From JBCCQH01 sp039024435 (lineage in GTDB: Bacteria; Bacteroidota; Bacteroidia; J057; JADKCL01), in the NCBI GenBank assembly GCA_039024435.1, contig JBCCQH010000126.1, forward strand, positions 1-20,621: a stretch of DNA of 20,621 nucleotides. The letters run 5' to 3'. Numbering within the stretch: the first letter of the stretch is position 1; every line of letters begins with the position of its first letter. The position numbers and the translations under genes are program-made. Of the stretch, positions 1 through 10,300 are shown one piece after another. The notes beneath the pieces are model-generated. The model was not told the DNA's origin. It did not search any database and saw nothing but the letters and a program-made list of their open reading frames with translations.

Positions 1-208
1 CGTTGGTACATGGCAATGGCCCGCCCAAAGAGATCCCTCGCTTTGGCGTTATCCGAACTTCGAAAGGCGATCTTACCCAAACTTTGAATGCTGTTGGCCT
101 CCCCCAGCGGATCGCCCACCCGTTGGTACATGGCAATGGCCCGCCCAAAGAGATCCCTCGCTTTGGCGTTATCCGAACTTCGAAAGGCGATCTTACCCAA
201 ACTTTGAA
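1..208. repeat. 120-bp tandem repeat encoding identical TPR units
   Basis: Bases 1-88 and 121-208 are identical without a single mismatch, so the period is 120 bp, or exactly 40 codons. On the minus strand each copy encodes the TPR core beginning QSLGKIAF and ending AIAMYQ. The 32 bases after each identical block (89-120 versus 209-240) are unrelated, so the second block marks the first repeat of the array. The array probably continues beyond the left edge. Identity at synonymous positions points to recent duplication or gene conversion. Confidence 0.95.
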
Positions 209-2354
209 GTATATCTGCAGCACGTTTCGGTTCGCGTTCCCTTTCGACGTTCAGGGCTTTTTCAAGTATTTCGGTCTTTCGTGAGCCGGAAAATCGAAAA
301 AACTCGGCCATGGCAAGCGCCGCTTTCCCCCCCCGCTTCTCATCCAGGGCATCCAGGAGCAGTTTTTTAATGTTGGCAAATTCTTGAGCCAATTTTTCGT
401 TGGCTGCGCTCCCTTCAGGCGTGCCTACTTTGGGCCCCCAGGCTTCCGCCATTTCCAAAAAGTGTTTTTCCGCCTTGTCCTTTTCCTCCGGGCAGGGAGG
501 GTATACGGATACAATGTATTCCCGGATCGGGGCCAATACGTTCAGTCGACCCGGGTCATTCAGCAACAAACCCGCTTTCCGCAATTTCGCCACTGAGCTG
601 AGCCCTTCTGCCGCAAAACAGCCCTCACAATCCGCTCGCGCAAAACCTTCGGGCAAATAGCAGATCAAGTACAACATGCATCGGGCAGCATCATCTAGGC
701 TTGCACTGTGGACAGACAATTCAATCGACGTGGCCAGATTGAATTCGCGGTTGTCTTTTCGCTGCTGTAGCAGTTGGGTCCGGAACTGGTCCCAACGCAC
801 ACGAAGCCCGTACAGATCGGGAAGTCCATCCGCTTCGAACGCGAGTAGCCGGATGGCGATCGGTAGACCATCCATCCGTTGCATGAGGTAATCCAGATCC
901 GGATCCTCCGCGTGCTCCGGACCCGCAATCGATAGGAACAATTTCCGCGCCGGTTCCTCAGGGAGCGGATGTAATTCTATCGCATCCCGCCAGGGCAATC
1001 CCGCGGGCTTTTCGCGGCCACGGATGCCGACCACCAAGGAGATATCGCCCCAGGTATACAAGGCATTGAGAAATTGCTCGGCGGCATCGCGGTCATATTG
1101 ATAGGGGGTTTCGAAATTGTCCAGCACCACGAGGTGCCTCCCTTCCGAGAGTACGCGAAAAACCAGGTTTTCTGTCTTGTCCGAGATTTCAAGTTTGAGC
1201 GCCTCGGCAATGGCAATGAGGATGTTCTCTGGCGTCTGAATGGCGTCACAAGGAATGTAGATGCGGTTTTTTCCGAAATGCTCGGCGATCTTCTCGTGGT
1301 GCAATACGTTCAGACCCAAATTGGTCTTGCCGACACCGAGTCCCCCCCGGATGGGGATGGGGCGGCTGGGATCGGCCAGGAGGAGCTCCACCGTGTCCTC
1401 CAGCAATGCATTCCGACCGAAAATCGCCGGACAAGTGGGCAAGGTAGCGCGGTAGTCGAGGTTGACCGCAAGCTTGACCGGTTCCGGATGGGAATCCTCC
1501 TCCTCGTTTTCCGCAATCAGCGAAGCGATGAAACCGGGAAGGTCTCCGTGCTCGTCCCCGAAAGGAACCAGTGACACTCGCTCCCCCGCAGCGTGAACCT
1601 GGCGCAGGGCTTCTAATTCGCCGGCCCGGCAAAGACGGTAATGCCGGAGTTCGGAATCTTCAAACAGATTGGCAGCCCACTTGCGGAATGCTCCGAAATT
1701 CGGGTCTTTCAAACCTTCGCCGCATCCAATGTAGATGATGCTTTTGAGCGATCCGAGCGCACGAAGGAGATTCTGGGAGAATTCATCGCCCACCATCCGG
1801 GCATAATCCGCGGGATCAAGGATCACCGAATCCGGCTCGTCCCAAAAGCCGTGCAGATGAAATATGTAAGAGCGATCAATTCCACGAACCGCCCGCTGGG
1901 CTTTCGCGGCTTGTCTCCACGTAACCGGACGCAATCCCGTTACTTCTTCCAGCAATCCATCATAATTGGTTGTGACCAGCGGAAGGCCCCAAGCCGCGAT
2001 GTTCTGAATCAGTTCGGTGCTCCTCGCCTTGATGCTGCCGACGGCTTCTCTCAACCAGCGGCGGTATTCTCCACTGCCTTGTGCGTTGATCCACTGCTTG
2101 ACCTTGTTGGTGCCACTCAAAAGATCGATCAGATTGTCTGATTCAATGTCCTCCAAGGCACGCTGCAAACTTCTTTCGTTGGTTTGTGCGCCAATGTTTT
2201 TCGCATATTCCAATCCATTTTTCAACAATCCCGTCCAGGAGGCCGTTGGTTCTTTCCCCTCGGTCGCCGCAATCGACACACCAGATCCGATGAATACCAC
2301 GGCCTTTCCTTCCCGGATCACCTTTTTGAGGTCATTTTTGAGATAATCGCCCAT
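1..2354 (-). CDS. SIR2 - NB-ARC/STAND ATPase - TPR protein (NLR-like, probable anti-phage sensor), 3' end outside window
   Basis: The reading frame runs from ATG at 2354 without a stop to the left window edge (784 complete codons), so the C-terminus is missing. Residues 1-280 are a SIR2 domain: FIGSGVS near residue 21, TTNYD at 128-132 (N130 expected for NAD cleavage), HLHG at 166-169 (H168 expected catalytic) and a late YIGCGEGLKDPN at 208-219. Residues 300-620 are an NB-ARC/STAND NTPase: FGR at 312-314, Walker A GGLGVGKT (337-344), Walker B LVVLDNFE with D412, an arginine-containing GIRGRE strand (443-448), GLPIAI (496-501) and an IREYI motif near 610 after a winged-helix-like segment. From about 715 follow 40-residue TPR units. 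In the family, the TPR senses a trigger, the STAND part oligomerises and SIR2 depletes NAD+. SIR2-STAND proteins (e.g. Avs5-type) are known phage defences; that this one is defensive is inferred. It is transcribed divergently from the 2627 gene. Confidence 0.9.
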   Translation of the reverse strand, partial: MGDYLKNDLKKVIREGKAVVFIGSGVSIAATEGKEPTASWTGLLKNGLEYAKNIGAQTNERSLQRALEDIESDNLIDLLSGTNKVKQWINAQGSGEYRRWLREAVGSIKARSTELIQNIAAWGLPLVTTNYDGLLEEVTGLRPVTWRQAAKAQRAVRGIDRSYIFHLHGFWDEPDSVILDPADYARMVGDEFSQNLLRALGSLKSIIYIGCGEGLKDPNFGAFRKWAANLFEDSELRHYRLCRAGELEALRQVHAAGERVSLVPFGDEHGDLPGFIASLIAENEEEDSHPEPVKLAVNLDYRATLPTCPAIFGRNALLEDTVELLLADPSRPIPIRGGLGVGKTNLGLNVLHHEKIAEHFGKNRIYIPCDAIQTPENILIAIAEALKLEISDKTENLVFRVLSEGRHLVVLDNFETPYQYDRDAAEQFLNALYTWGDISLVVGIRGREKPAGLPWRDAIELHPLPEEPARKLFLSIAGPEHAEDPDLDYLMQRMDGLPIAIRLLAFEADGLPDLYGLRVRWDQFRTQLLQQRKDNREFNLATSIELSVHSASLDDAARCMLYLICYLPEGFARADCEGCFAAEGLSSVAKLRKAGLLLNDPGRLNVLAPIREYIVSVYPPCPEEKDKAEKHFLEMAEAWGPKVGTPEGSAANEKLAQEFANIKKLLLDALDEKRGGKAALAMAEFFRFSGSRKTEILEKALNVEREREPKRAADILQSLGKIAFRSSDNAKARDLFGRAIAMYQRVGDPLGEANSIQSLGKIAFRSSDNAKARDLFGRAIAMYQ

Positions 2355-2383
2355 TTATTGCGCAGGTATTTTTTACAAAAGGT

Positions 2384-2397
2384 TAAGTTATAACTTA
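2384..2397. promoter_or_regulatory. 14-bp perfect palindrome upstream of the SIR2-STAND gene
   Basis: TAAGTTATAACTTA is its own reverse complement. It lies 30 bp upstream of the SIR2-STAND start codon, in an A/T-rich patch that stands out from the GC-rich surroundings. The position fits an operator or promoter-proximal protein-binding site. No regulator can be named, and no clean -7/-33 Bacteroidota promoter was found beside it. The rest of the 272-bp divergent intergenic region (2355-2626) holds no gene I can support. Confidence 0.4.
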
Positions 2398-2626
2398 CAG
2401 AATTCCGTCACGCAGTCCTAGTTGAAAATACCGGGAGGTGAATTGGGCGCAAAGTCGGGTAGCCCGACCGGGCAAAGCTCCCAAAGACGGCGCAGCGGGC
2501 AGGTTCGTTGCCCCGCAGATGACCGCTTCCCGCTATGGACGATACCGGAAACAACCGATCGCCAGCCACCCACGTATAAACCCCAACTCAGCAACGACCA
2601 ACCACTTAAATCGGTAGTCCTTCATT

Positions 2627-3988
2627 ATGCACAAGCGACCTACCCACCACACACGGGCCACCGTACGCGGATTCACCGCATTTTTCGGTGCAATCGCGTT
2701 CCTGGCTGTTTGGGGAAAAGCCCAAGTGGCCCGTGATTTTACGCACGAGGATCCCCGTCTCAAAATCACCGATCATGACCGGCAACACCCCGAATTGGGG
2801 ACCGGATTTGTGGCCGAAATCGACTTGACGCAGCTTCCCCCCTGGGAAGGGAAATTGAGCTTGCAACCCGTCGTCTGGCCTTATAACCGTTTTCGCCGCA
2901 ATCTTCCCCAAACCTCAGCAAAGTACCGGGGCGGGAATCCAATTGCGGCCATCGGCATTGGAATCGGGAAACTATTCTCCGCTCTCGGGGCCAAAAAATC
3001 GAAAATTCCGCTCACTACGCAAACTGTTTTCCCGCTGGATTCGGGGATCGTCCGCGAACCCAATGGGAGCATTCGCGTGGAGCAAATTCCCCCGGACCAC
3101 AAACTGCGTCTCTACTTGCCCCACGCCCTCCTGAGTGATTCAGAACGGGTCTATTTTGTTTTTTCCGATGCGCAATTCGCGGAACCACCGGATTTCTTAT
3201 ACACCCCCGAACTTTTCCCCAAGCGGCTACTGCCCGATCTGCAGGCTTGGTCGACCCAAACTACGCGCACAAGATATGCCGGAGCCGAGGGGGAAATGGT
3301 CACGGTCCACTACCGCTTTCCCCCTTATCTGCTTGCCTACAATACGGAATACACCGGAATCACCCCCCACTTCGAGCTGAACGGACAATACCTTATTCCC
3401 GACCCCGGGGATACGCCCCGGCCCTGGAAGCACGTGGACCAATCCAAAGGCAATCTCAAACTGTTCGTCCCCTACGCGCTGACCGGAGATTCGGGAAAAT
3501 GCACTGTAAAGGTACATTTCTGGGCTCCTGATATGCCCGCCCGGATTGGAGATGTTAAAATTCCCCTCAAGCTGAGTCCGAATGCCCGGCAAACCTACGC
3601 CTTCTCATTCGACCAGCTCCAAGACAAGCAAAAAAGGGCGATCATCAAGCGGGAAGAAAACATGCGGCTGGGAATTTGGGTCGGCGGTATCAAGCTCACC
3701 CAAATCACCTTGCCCCATGCTCCAAGCGAGAAAAAGCCCACCTGGCGCCCGGAGATGTCGACCATCCCGATCCAGATCATCCCCAATGACACCCTCGAAT
3801 TGCGGGCATTTGCCGTGCGTACCCCAAACGCTGCCCCCGACGATATCTGGGCCTCGTTCTGGTTTTCGCCGCACGAAATGCCTCTCGGCAAACACCGATT
3901 GAAGTATTCCCACAAAACTGAGTTTTACAAAACTAGCTATCTCCTCGATCTACGCTTACTCCCTTCACCAAGGTCAAGCGACCAATAA
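2627..3988 (+). CDS. Secreted or periplasmic protein with repeated beta domain, function unknown
   Basis: A 453-residue protein. The N-terminus has basic residues, a hydrophobic stretch at about 16-30 and a likely signal peptidase I site after A32 (GKA|Q), so it should leave the cytoplasm. An in-frame TAG lies 9 bp before the ATG, so no earlier start is possible. The rest is beta-rich. Two segments resemble each other: KLRLYLPHALLSDSERV (about 159-175) and NLKLFVPYALTGDSGKC (about 276-292), each following a strand-and-loop that ends in a proline/aspartate-rich turn (IPPDH, LIPDPGDTP). A weaker third copy may lie near 390-420. This suggests two or three beta-sandwich domains of about 115 residues. 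I recognise no family or catalytic motif. The next plus-strand gene starts 320 bp downstream, so a shared transcript is possible but unproven. Confidence 0.8.
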   Translation: MHKRPTHHTRATVRGFTAFFGAIAFLAVWGKAQVARDFTHEDPRLKITDHDRQHPELGTGFVAEIDLTQLPPWEGKLSLQPVVWPYNRFRRNLPQTSAKYRGGNPIAAIGIGIGKLFSALGAKKSKIPLTTQTVFPLDSGIVREPNGSIRVEQIPPDHKLRLYLPHALLSDSERVYFVFSDAQFAEPPDFLYTPELFPKRLLPDLQAWSTQTTRTRYAGAEGEMVTVHYRFPPYLLAYNTEYTGITPHFELNGQYLIPDPGDTPRPWKHVDQSKGNLKLFVPYALTGDSGKCTVKVHFWAPDMPARIGDVKIPLKLSPNARQTYAFSFDQLQDKQKRAIIKREENMRLGIWVGGIKLTQITLPHAPSEKKPTWRPEMSTIPIQIIPNDTLELRAFAVRTPNAAPDDIWASFWFSPHEMPLGKHRLKYSHKTEFYKTSYLLDLRLLPSPRSSDQ

Positions 3989-4002
3989 TCTTAGCTAAGA
4001 TT
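3987..4002. repeat. 16-bp perfect palindrome overlapping the stop codon of the secreted protein gene
   Basis: AATCTTAGCTAAGATT is perfectly self-complementary and begins on the last two bases of the TAA stop codon. It could form a short hairpin (6-bp stem, AGCT loop) or bind a dimeric protein. No T-run follows, so an intrinsic terminator is not well supported. Confidence 0.4.
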
Positions 4003-4308
4003 GTACTTAGGACGCAAGCCCAATGATCGCGCCCGCACTTTTTGAGAAGAAAACCAATGCCTCAATGGGCCTTGATTCCCCTCATTGGACATCTGCGGGA
4101 TGATCTCCCCCGGTTTACCGTCCCCAAACGGGCTTTTCTCCATAATTGCTCCCGGCAAACTACGGGTTTTCCCCTTCCTCCCAATTGGGTACCTTTTGAT
4201 TTGTGACCGGGAATGACCGATCGGTTGTCCCCGTTCTTTTAACAACAGTGGCGGGCCGAATAGTGGCCAGCACCAGGTAAACCCGGCGTAAACAAACCCT
4301 GAACCCGC
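3989..4308. other. 320-bp intergenic region before the giant gene
   Basis: No convincing gene is seen. An 84-codon minus-strand frame (3991-4245) has no recognisable features. The region contains the stop-codon palindrome, a 10-bp palindrome ACCGATCGGT at 4216-4225 and a near-consensus Bacteroidota -7 element TACCTTTT at 4190-4197 without a good -33 TTG. A promoter for the downstream gene could lie here, but I cannot place it firmly. Confidence 0.5.
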
Positions 4309-7300
4309 ATGGAGAAATTACCCCCTAACGAATATAAATTCAACCCAACGAATCTCAGCAACCCGGGCTGGCCCGGGTGGTACCAGGATCAAGTCGACAG
4401 TGACCCAGACAATACCACGGACTTCACCAATCCTGCCATGGATCTATTCCCAACGGCGGGTCTGTTCCGTCCCACTTCCAGCAACTCCACCGTTACTGAG
4501 GACGAGGAGCAGGAAGACCTCATGGATAACGAAAAAAATCCTCTCATCCGGGACTCTACCACTTCTGGTGGCCCAAATGAGATTAAAAACTTGCTGGATA
4601 ATCCGGAAAAAGGCAGCACTACGGAAATTCTGTCCATCCTCTTCACCCTTACCAATGGGGAGATTACCACCATTTTTCGCCAAGATCTGGGGGAAGAGAA
4701 AACCATCGATTTTCTGGAATCACTGAAAGTTCATCATTTCATCCGCTTTCCCCGGGAAATTGCCTTTGCCGCCCAGGGACTCAGCGTCCAGAAACGCCGG
4801 GACATGGTGATCAAAAAGCTGGAAAAGAACCAAAAACACATCACAAAATCCAAAACGGGGAAATACAAAAAAGAGGCGGCCCAGATTATTTTTCTCGCCC
4901 AGGGCCTGAGCCAGGAAGAGATCGCAAAAAAGCGGAAGACCAACTTGCTCACCCAGGTATTTGCCGACAATGATGAATTTGTCGAGGCACTGCGCAGTGA
5001 CCTTACAGCCGACAACCAACAGCAAGCCGAACAGGGCGCTGAATTCACCGTTTACCGAAAGGACCTTTACAAACGGATCAACCAAGCCGAAAAAGAGCTG
5101 GAAAAACTCCGGAAAAAATGGAACCGTCCCAAGGAAGTCATGGGCTTCTCCCCCGAGCAGGCGGTCAATATTTTTGAAAAGCTACGCGGGCTCGATGATG
5201 TGGTCCGCAATGAAATCATTCGCCGGCACCCCGAGCAAATATTTTACCTCAATCTGAACGTCCCCGCCACTTACCGAGGGCAAATCGGTTTCGGGATGGA
5301 TTCCAGCCGCGGATTCCCCCCAGACTTGGTCGAACCAGAAGAAAACAAGGACCAAGTCCCGCGGGAAGGCGCTTCCTTGTTCTCGGTAATTGCAGAAATC
5401 GAGACCAATCCCGAGGATTGGTTTGCGGATGAACGGGCCATCCGGCGATTTGATCTCATCCTGAGCATGGCAATTTTGGGCGGGAAACCCGGATACACCC
5501 AGTTCAAGGAACTGTTGCAGGAGCAGATCGAACGCCGACCACTCTGGGAATACCCAACCCTGGTCGAACGCATGGTCTTTATCCTGACCGATGGAGTGAC
5601 CAAGGCCCCCAACGCGAAGGTCCAGGAAAAAATCAGGCAAATAAAGGCTTGGGACCAGGAGCGATATATCGACTGGACGTCCTTGGGATTTGCCGGGGAC
5701 AATTGGCAAATGCCCCCCTCTGCGGAACCCAACCTCGATTTCACTTTCATCAATGCGGGCAGGGGAGTCCTCCGAGCCCAGTACGATTCACGCCGTCGTT
5801 ATGCGGAAGCCCGCAAAGGGGAAAAAAGAGCGGCCAAAAAAGCCGGCCAAAAATTTGACCGCCGGGCCTACCGCAGGGACAACCCCAGAACCAGCAATTT
5901 TTTCCAATTGCTCCTCTTTGCGGCAGGATTGCGCAAAGACTTGAACCTCTTGGACTATTCCCTCAGTGGTACGCGCGGTAAAGACCAGCGAAAAAGCCTG
6001 CAAAACCGGATGGGCGGTGATTTGATGGGACTGGAATTGGGGCAGGGCAGTTCCGAGGACACCTCCGATGTACGCATCGATGCCGTGATCAGGGAGGGCT
6101 ACGCCCAGGTAAGCAGCGCCCAGATTCCGTTTCAACAATTGGACTACGAATCGGGGACCGATATCACCCAATTTGACAATGGTTACATCCATGGCCTCGA
6201 AGCGGAGTTTTTCTGGAATTCTCCCACTTCTTCCCAAAGTACGGGAGCTTCCGCAATTCCCTCCGTCCCCCAAAGTTGCGTGACGATTGATGATCTCTTG
6301 ATCAACAACTTCCGCCTGGCCGATGCCACTTCTACGACGGGGGTAGGTCGCATCTCGGTGCAAGGGCTAAAAATAACCCTCAACCAACCCCTCGAAACCT
6401 TTGGGAAAGTAACCGGCTACGGTGGCCTCAACCTTGTCCAAACCATCTCGGAGCTGTTGATGGAAGTCATCTCTCTGACCAGTTCAGCCCTGTTGACGGC
6501 CGCGGATCCTTTCGCGCCCGACTTGGGTCTGGGGGATGGAGAGGCACTCAGCGGCTTGCTCCACCAGTACTTTGATTCCAGTCTCCGCTTGGAGTTAAAC
6601 TTCGAGGCACTCTCGGTAGAAAATGTTTTCTCCGACCAAGGAGAAAGTATACGTGCCGTATCGTCGGGACCGGGAGCGATCCGGATTGGGGGATCAATGG
6701 CGGATCACTATCGGGAGAAAGCAGACGCCATCCGGGATTCCGGCGACCCATCCGTCACCGCCCAGGCAAAGGCCAGCTACTACCAGCAAATCGCCGACGA
6801 TAAACGGGTCAGCCAGGCGCAAGACAAGCTCATGCTGGGCGCAACTCTAAATGACCTCCGAGTAGAAATGGTCAAAGAACGGGGAAAGGCCGAACCAATG
6901 CTCGTCCCCACTGGCCAGATCGATCTTGCGACGATGTTGAACACTCCGACACTGAACCTGGATGCCAATGCACGACAAAACACTCTTCTTAGGGCCCGCC
7001 TTGGTATCCTCGCGGACGAGGACCAAATGCCGGAAGCGACCCCGAATCGGGAACACACCTACTTTGAAGGCACTGGCTTACAGTTGCCCCAGGAACACGC
7101 CATCCAGTCCGGCATGGACATCAATTCCGTTTTGCCCGATTGGGTCGGAGGACAGTTGAAAATGAATGGTGACGTCTGGCAAATTGAGTTGCGGACCCCG
7201 GAACTTATCGTTCAGAATTTCCCCCAACTGGAGGATTATTTCTTCGAACAAATCAGGCCCGAGATTCCTCCCACACTGACCATGGCGGACATCATTGCGA

Positions 7301-10300
7301 CGCTTGAATTGCATCTGATTCCGGAAGAGGAACGCAAAGAGCGGGGGTTGATCATTGAAAAGGTCATGGTCCCTGAAGTCAAAGGCAGTACCCTCAAAGG
7401 GGAAAATATCCGCATCTTCAGCGAGGATTTGGCCGTCGCTCTAAATGAAGATACCTATCTAGAAGGTTTCCAATTTGGCGGCCTCGGGTTTTTCATGGAC
7501 GAAAACTATAATGTTCTGGAAATGGTCCCGGGAGAAATGTTCCTCAACAGCCGCAATATTGGGATCAATGGCCTCACGGGACAACTCGGCGAAACCCTCA
7601 ATGCGGTACTGACCAACTTCACCGCAAAAGATTTTTCTTTTACCCGTCTTCACAGAGAAGCAGTGGACCCAAGTGATCCGGAATGCCGGGAAGACTTTGA
7701 TCGTTTGACCGTCGCTTTCACCGGAGCCCAGGGTGATGGCAACTCGGTAACCTATACCGGGGAGGGTGAACTCGAGAAAATCAACCAACAAATCAGTGAG
7801 CTTGACTTTGAACTTACCGCTCTCTCCCTCACCATGGAAGAGACCTCCCAACACGAGCGCTTCTCTGTACCGGACAACGAAGACAAGCCCAAAGAGGAAT
7901 GGCGAAAATCATCCAGTGAGGTTACTTATGATCTGGCGTTCAGCATACCTTCAATTGCCGTTCCCAATCTGGCATACGGAGAAAAAGGAAGTCCCTTTCA
8001 AATCAAAGGAATCGGCGGTGATGAGTTCAATCCGGTCGAATTACAGGGCGTCCAAGCCAATGTCACCATTCACCAGGACTCCATCCCAAATGAGGCGGAT
8101 GAAAAAGACCCAGCACTGTTTGCGATGAGAACGACGGACGTCATGCTCAACTCCCTGGTCATTGATCAATTACAGGGCAATGATATCCGAGTTGTATTCT
8201 CTGGCGATACCTACGACCTGGGCGGAAGATGTCAGATCGACGGTCTTTACGCGATGGGACTGGATCTGGGCCTGGTCGACGGCAAAGACACCCATCTGCG
8301 CGGCAGTGCCGGATTCGACAAATCGTACATCGAAACGCTGGTAACTAAGTTTGTGACCGTTCGCGACACCCAAACCGGCCGCTTCGGCGTTGAGCGGCTC
8401 GCCAGCCAGGATGGCTATGCCTACTCACTGAACAATCTCCTGGGAGAAGCCGAGCGCGACGGCAAAAATCACAAAAAGGAAACGGTCAAACAAATCGATG
8501 CGACCCTCTTTGGTGAAGGACTCAGTGCCTCGGGGCGCTTCATGGACAACCGACGCCTCACTTCCCGGATTTCCTTGCCCGGCGGTATTGCTGTCAACCA
8601 ACTGAACTGGTACGACGACAGTGGTCAATACTCAACCATCCTCCCCGAAGGCAGTGAAGCAACCCTGGGAGCGATCAAAGCCGATATTGACCTCAAGTTA
8701 AAGCAAGATGGGTCCAATGACCTGGAATACATCACGTTTCGCAGCCTAAGCATCGATGCGCTGAATGCCAGCCGCCCACAAGTTCTTTTTAACGACAACA
8801 CCCTGAACTTCTCCGATGGAGAATCCTTCGATCTCATCAATATCCAGGCCCGAAACCTCAACTACAAACCCTCGGAGAAAGAATTTTCCGGTGGTTTGGC
8901 CATTGATAGAATCATCGGTACCGCCGATGTCAACTATAAGAGCGAAGTGATTCAAGAGTTGCGTACCCGCCCCTCGGTAAGCCTGAATGATTTTAGCTTT
9001 TCCATGGACAAAGCCGGAACCGTCAAGGTCGGGTTCGGGATGGGCAGTGTGGGCATTCCCGGCCAAAAAACCGATGCAACGGATTCCAAGGACCGGTACC
9101 CTACCAACATCAAAACCGAGGGCTTGGGACTCCAAGCGGGTCAATTTAACGACGTGATCAACCTGCTTTACTTTGAGAAAATGGAAATGGTCAGCCAGAA
9201 AATCGACGCCGAAAAACCGAAAGGGGAGGACAACGTGGTGTCCACCTATAAGCTGGTCAATGCCCATCTAGGTCCACTTGTGGGCGCTCTCCAAGAATCT
9301 GGTGAACAACCCTTTATTATCGATCAGCTTGAACTTGAGGGAGGCTTAATAGGCACCCTAATGGTCACTGACCACCCAGACTACATTGAGTTGTATACCA
9401 CCGGGAAAGATGAATACGAAACGGGGGACAGCGCGATCCGGTTCGAATCGGGACGTGTGACCCTGCACGATTTCAACGCGCTTTTGAACCGAGAAGACGA
9501 TTCCCGGGAAATCATCGAACCTCCCGAAGAGGAAGGCTATGTTCCCTCTGACTTTTACGATGTCTTCTATTCGCTGAAGCCAGCAAGCGAAGGGGGCGGA
9601 GTGGTCCGCATCAACTTACTGGGGGGAACTGCCGAACTCCCCATCCAGAGCGTCCCGGACCCCGAAAATCCCGAACGGATGCTTGGCGGGTATGTGGATG
9701 CAAACGCACTGATGGAACAACTTAGGGATGAAATTAGAGCAATCATCTGGGATCAGACCTATGGCGTGGCCAATGCCGTTTTAGAGATCTCAGATTGGGC
9801 ATACTCGCCATCCGACCTGGAGCTCAGATTTGAACGCGTTGGTGATGCGTATACCGTAAAGTATGGAATAATAACCGTGGAAAATTGGGCTGAACCATTC
9901 TATGATCTATCTTTTCTGACCATTGCCGAGCAGTTGGGTACGCGTGGCTTGGTCGAATCAGAAGGAACCGAACTGCTCAGTCTGGCTCATTTGATCGATT
10001 ATCAAACGAACGTGCCGCGTCCGAATGACGGCGAATCCAGCACTGAGCCTACCACTCCTATAGCCATCATGAACCAAATTGCAACCGTACTTTTGGGTGA
10101 ACCTTTCTCGATCGAGTTGGAAAACATCAGCATTGACATCGAGGACTACCAAAACAAAATGTCGGAAGAACTCGTACCGGGCGAAACGCGCGAAGTGAAA
10201 TTGGGTGATTACTTTGATGTCACCACCACCAGTGGCAAAGAACTGGGCCTCAACCTCACAGTCAGCCTGAATCCCGCCGAACTAGAAGGCCCCCGAGTAC

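Noticed and set aside
1..208. CRISPR-like direct repeat
   Set aside because: The repeat is 88 bp with one 32-bp interval, in phase with a 40-codon protein repeat; it is coding TPR sequence.
3..284. Plus-strand frame with an internal repeat
   Set aside because: It is the antisense of the TPR repeats of the SIR2-STAND gene; the repeat pattern comes from the real gene on the minus strand.
3991..4245. 84-codon minus-strand frame
   Set aside because: No domain, signal peptide or promoter; composition like intergenic DNA.
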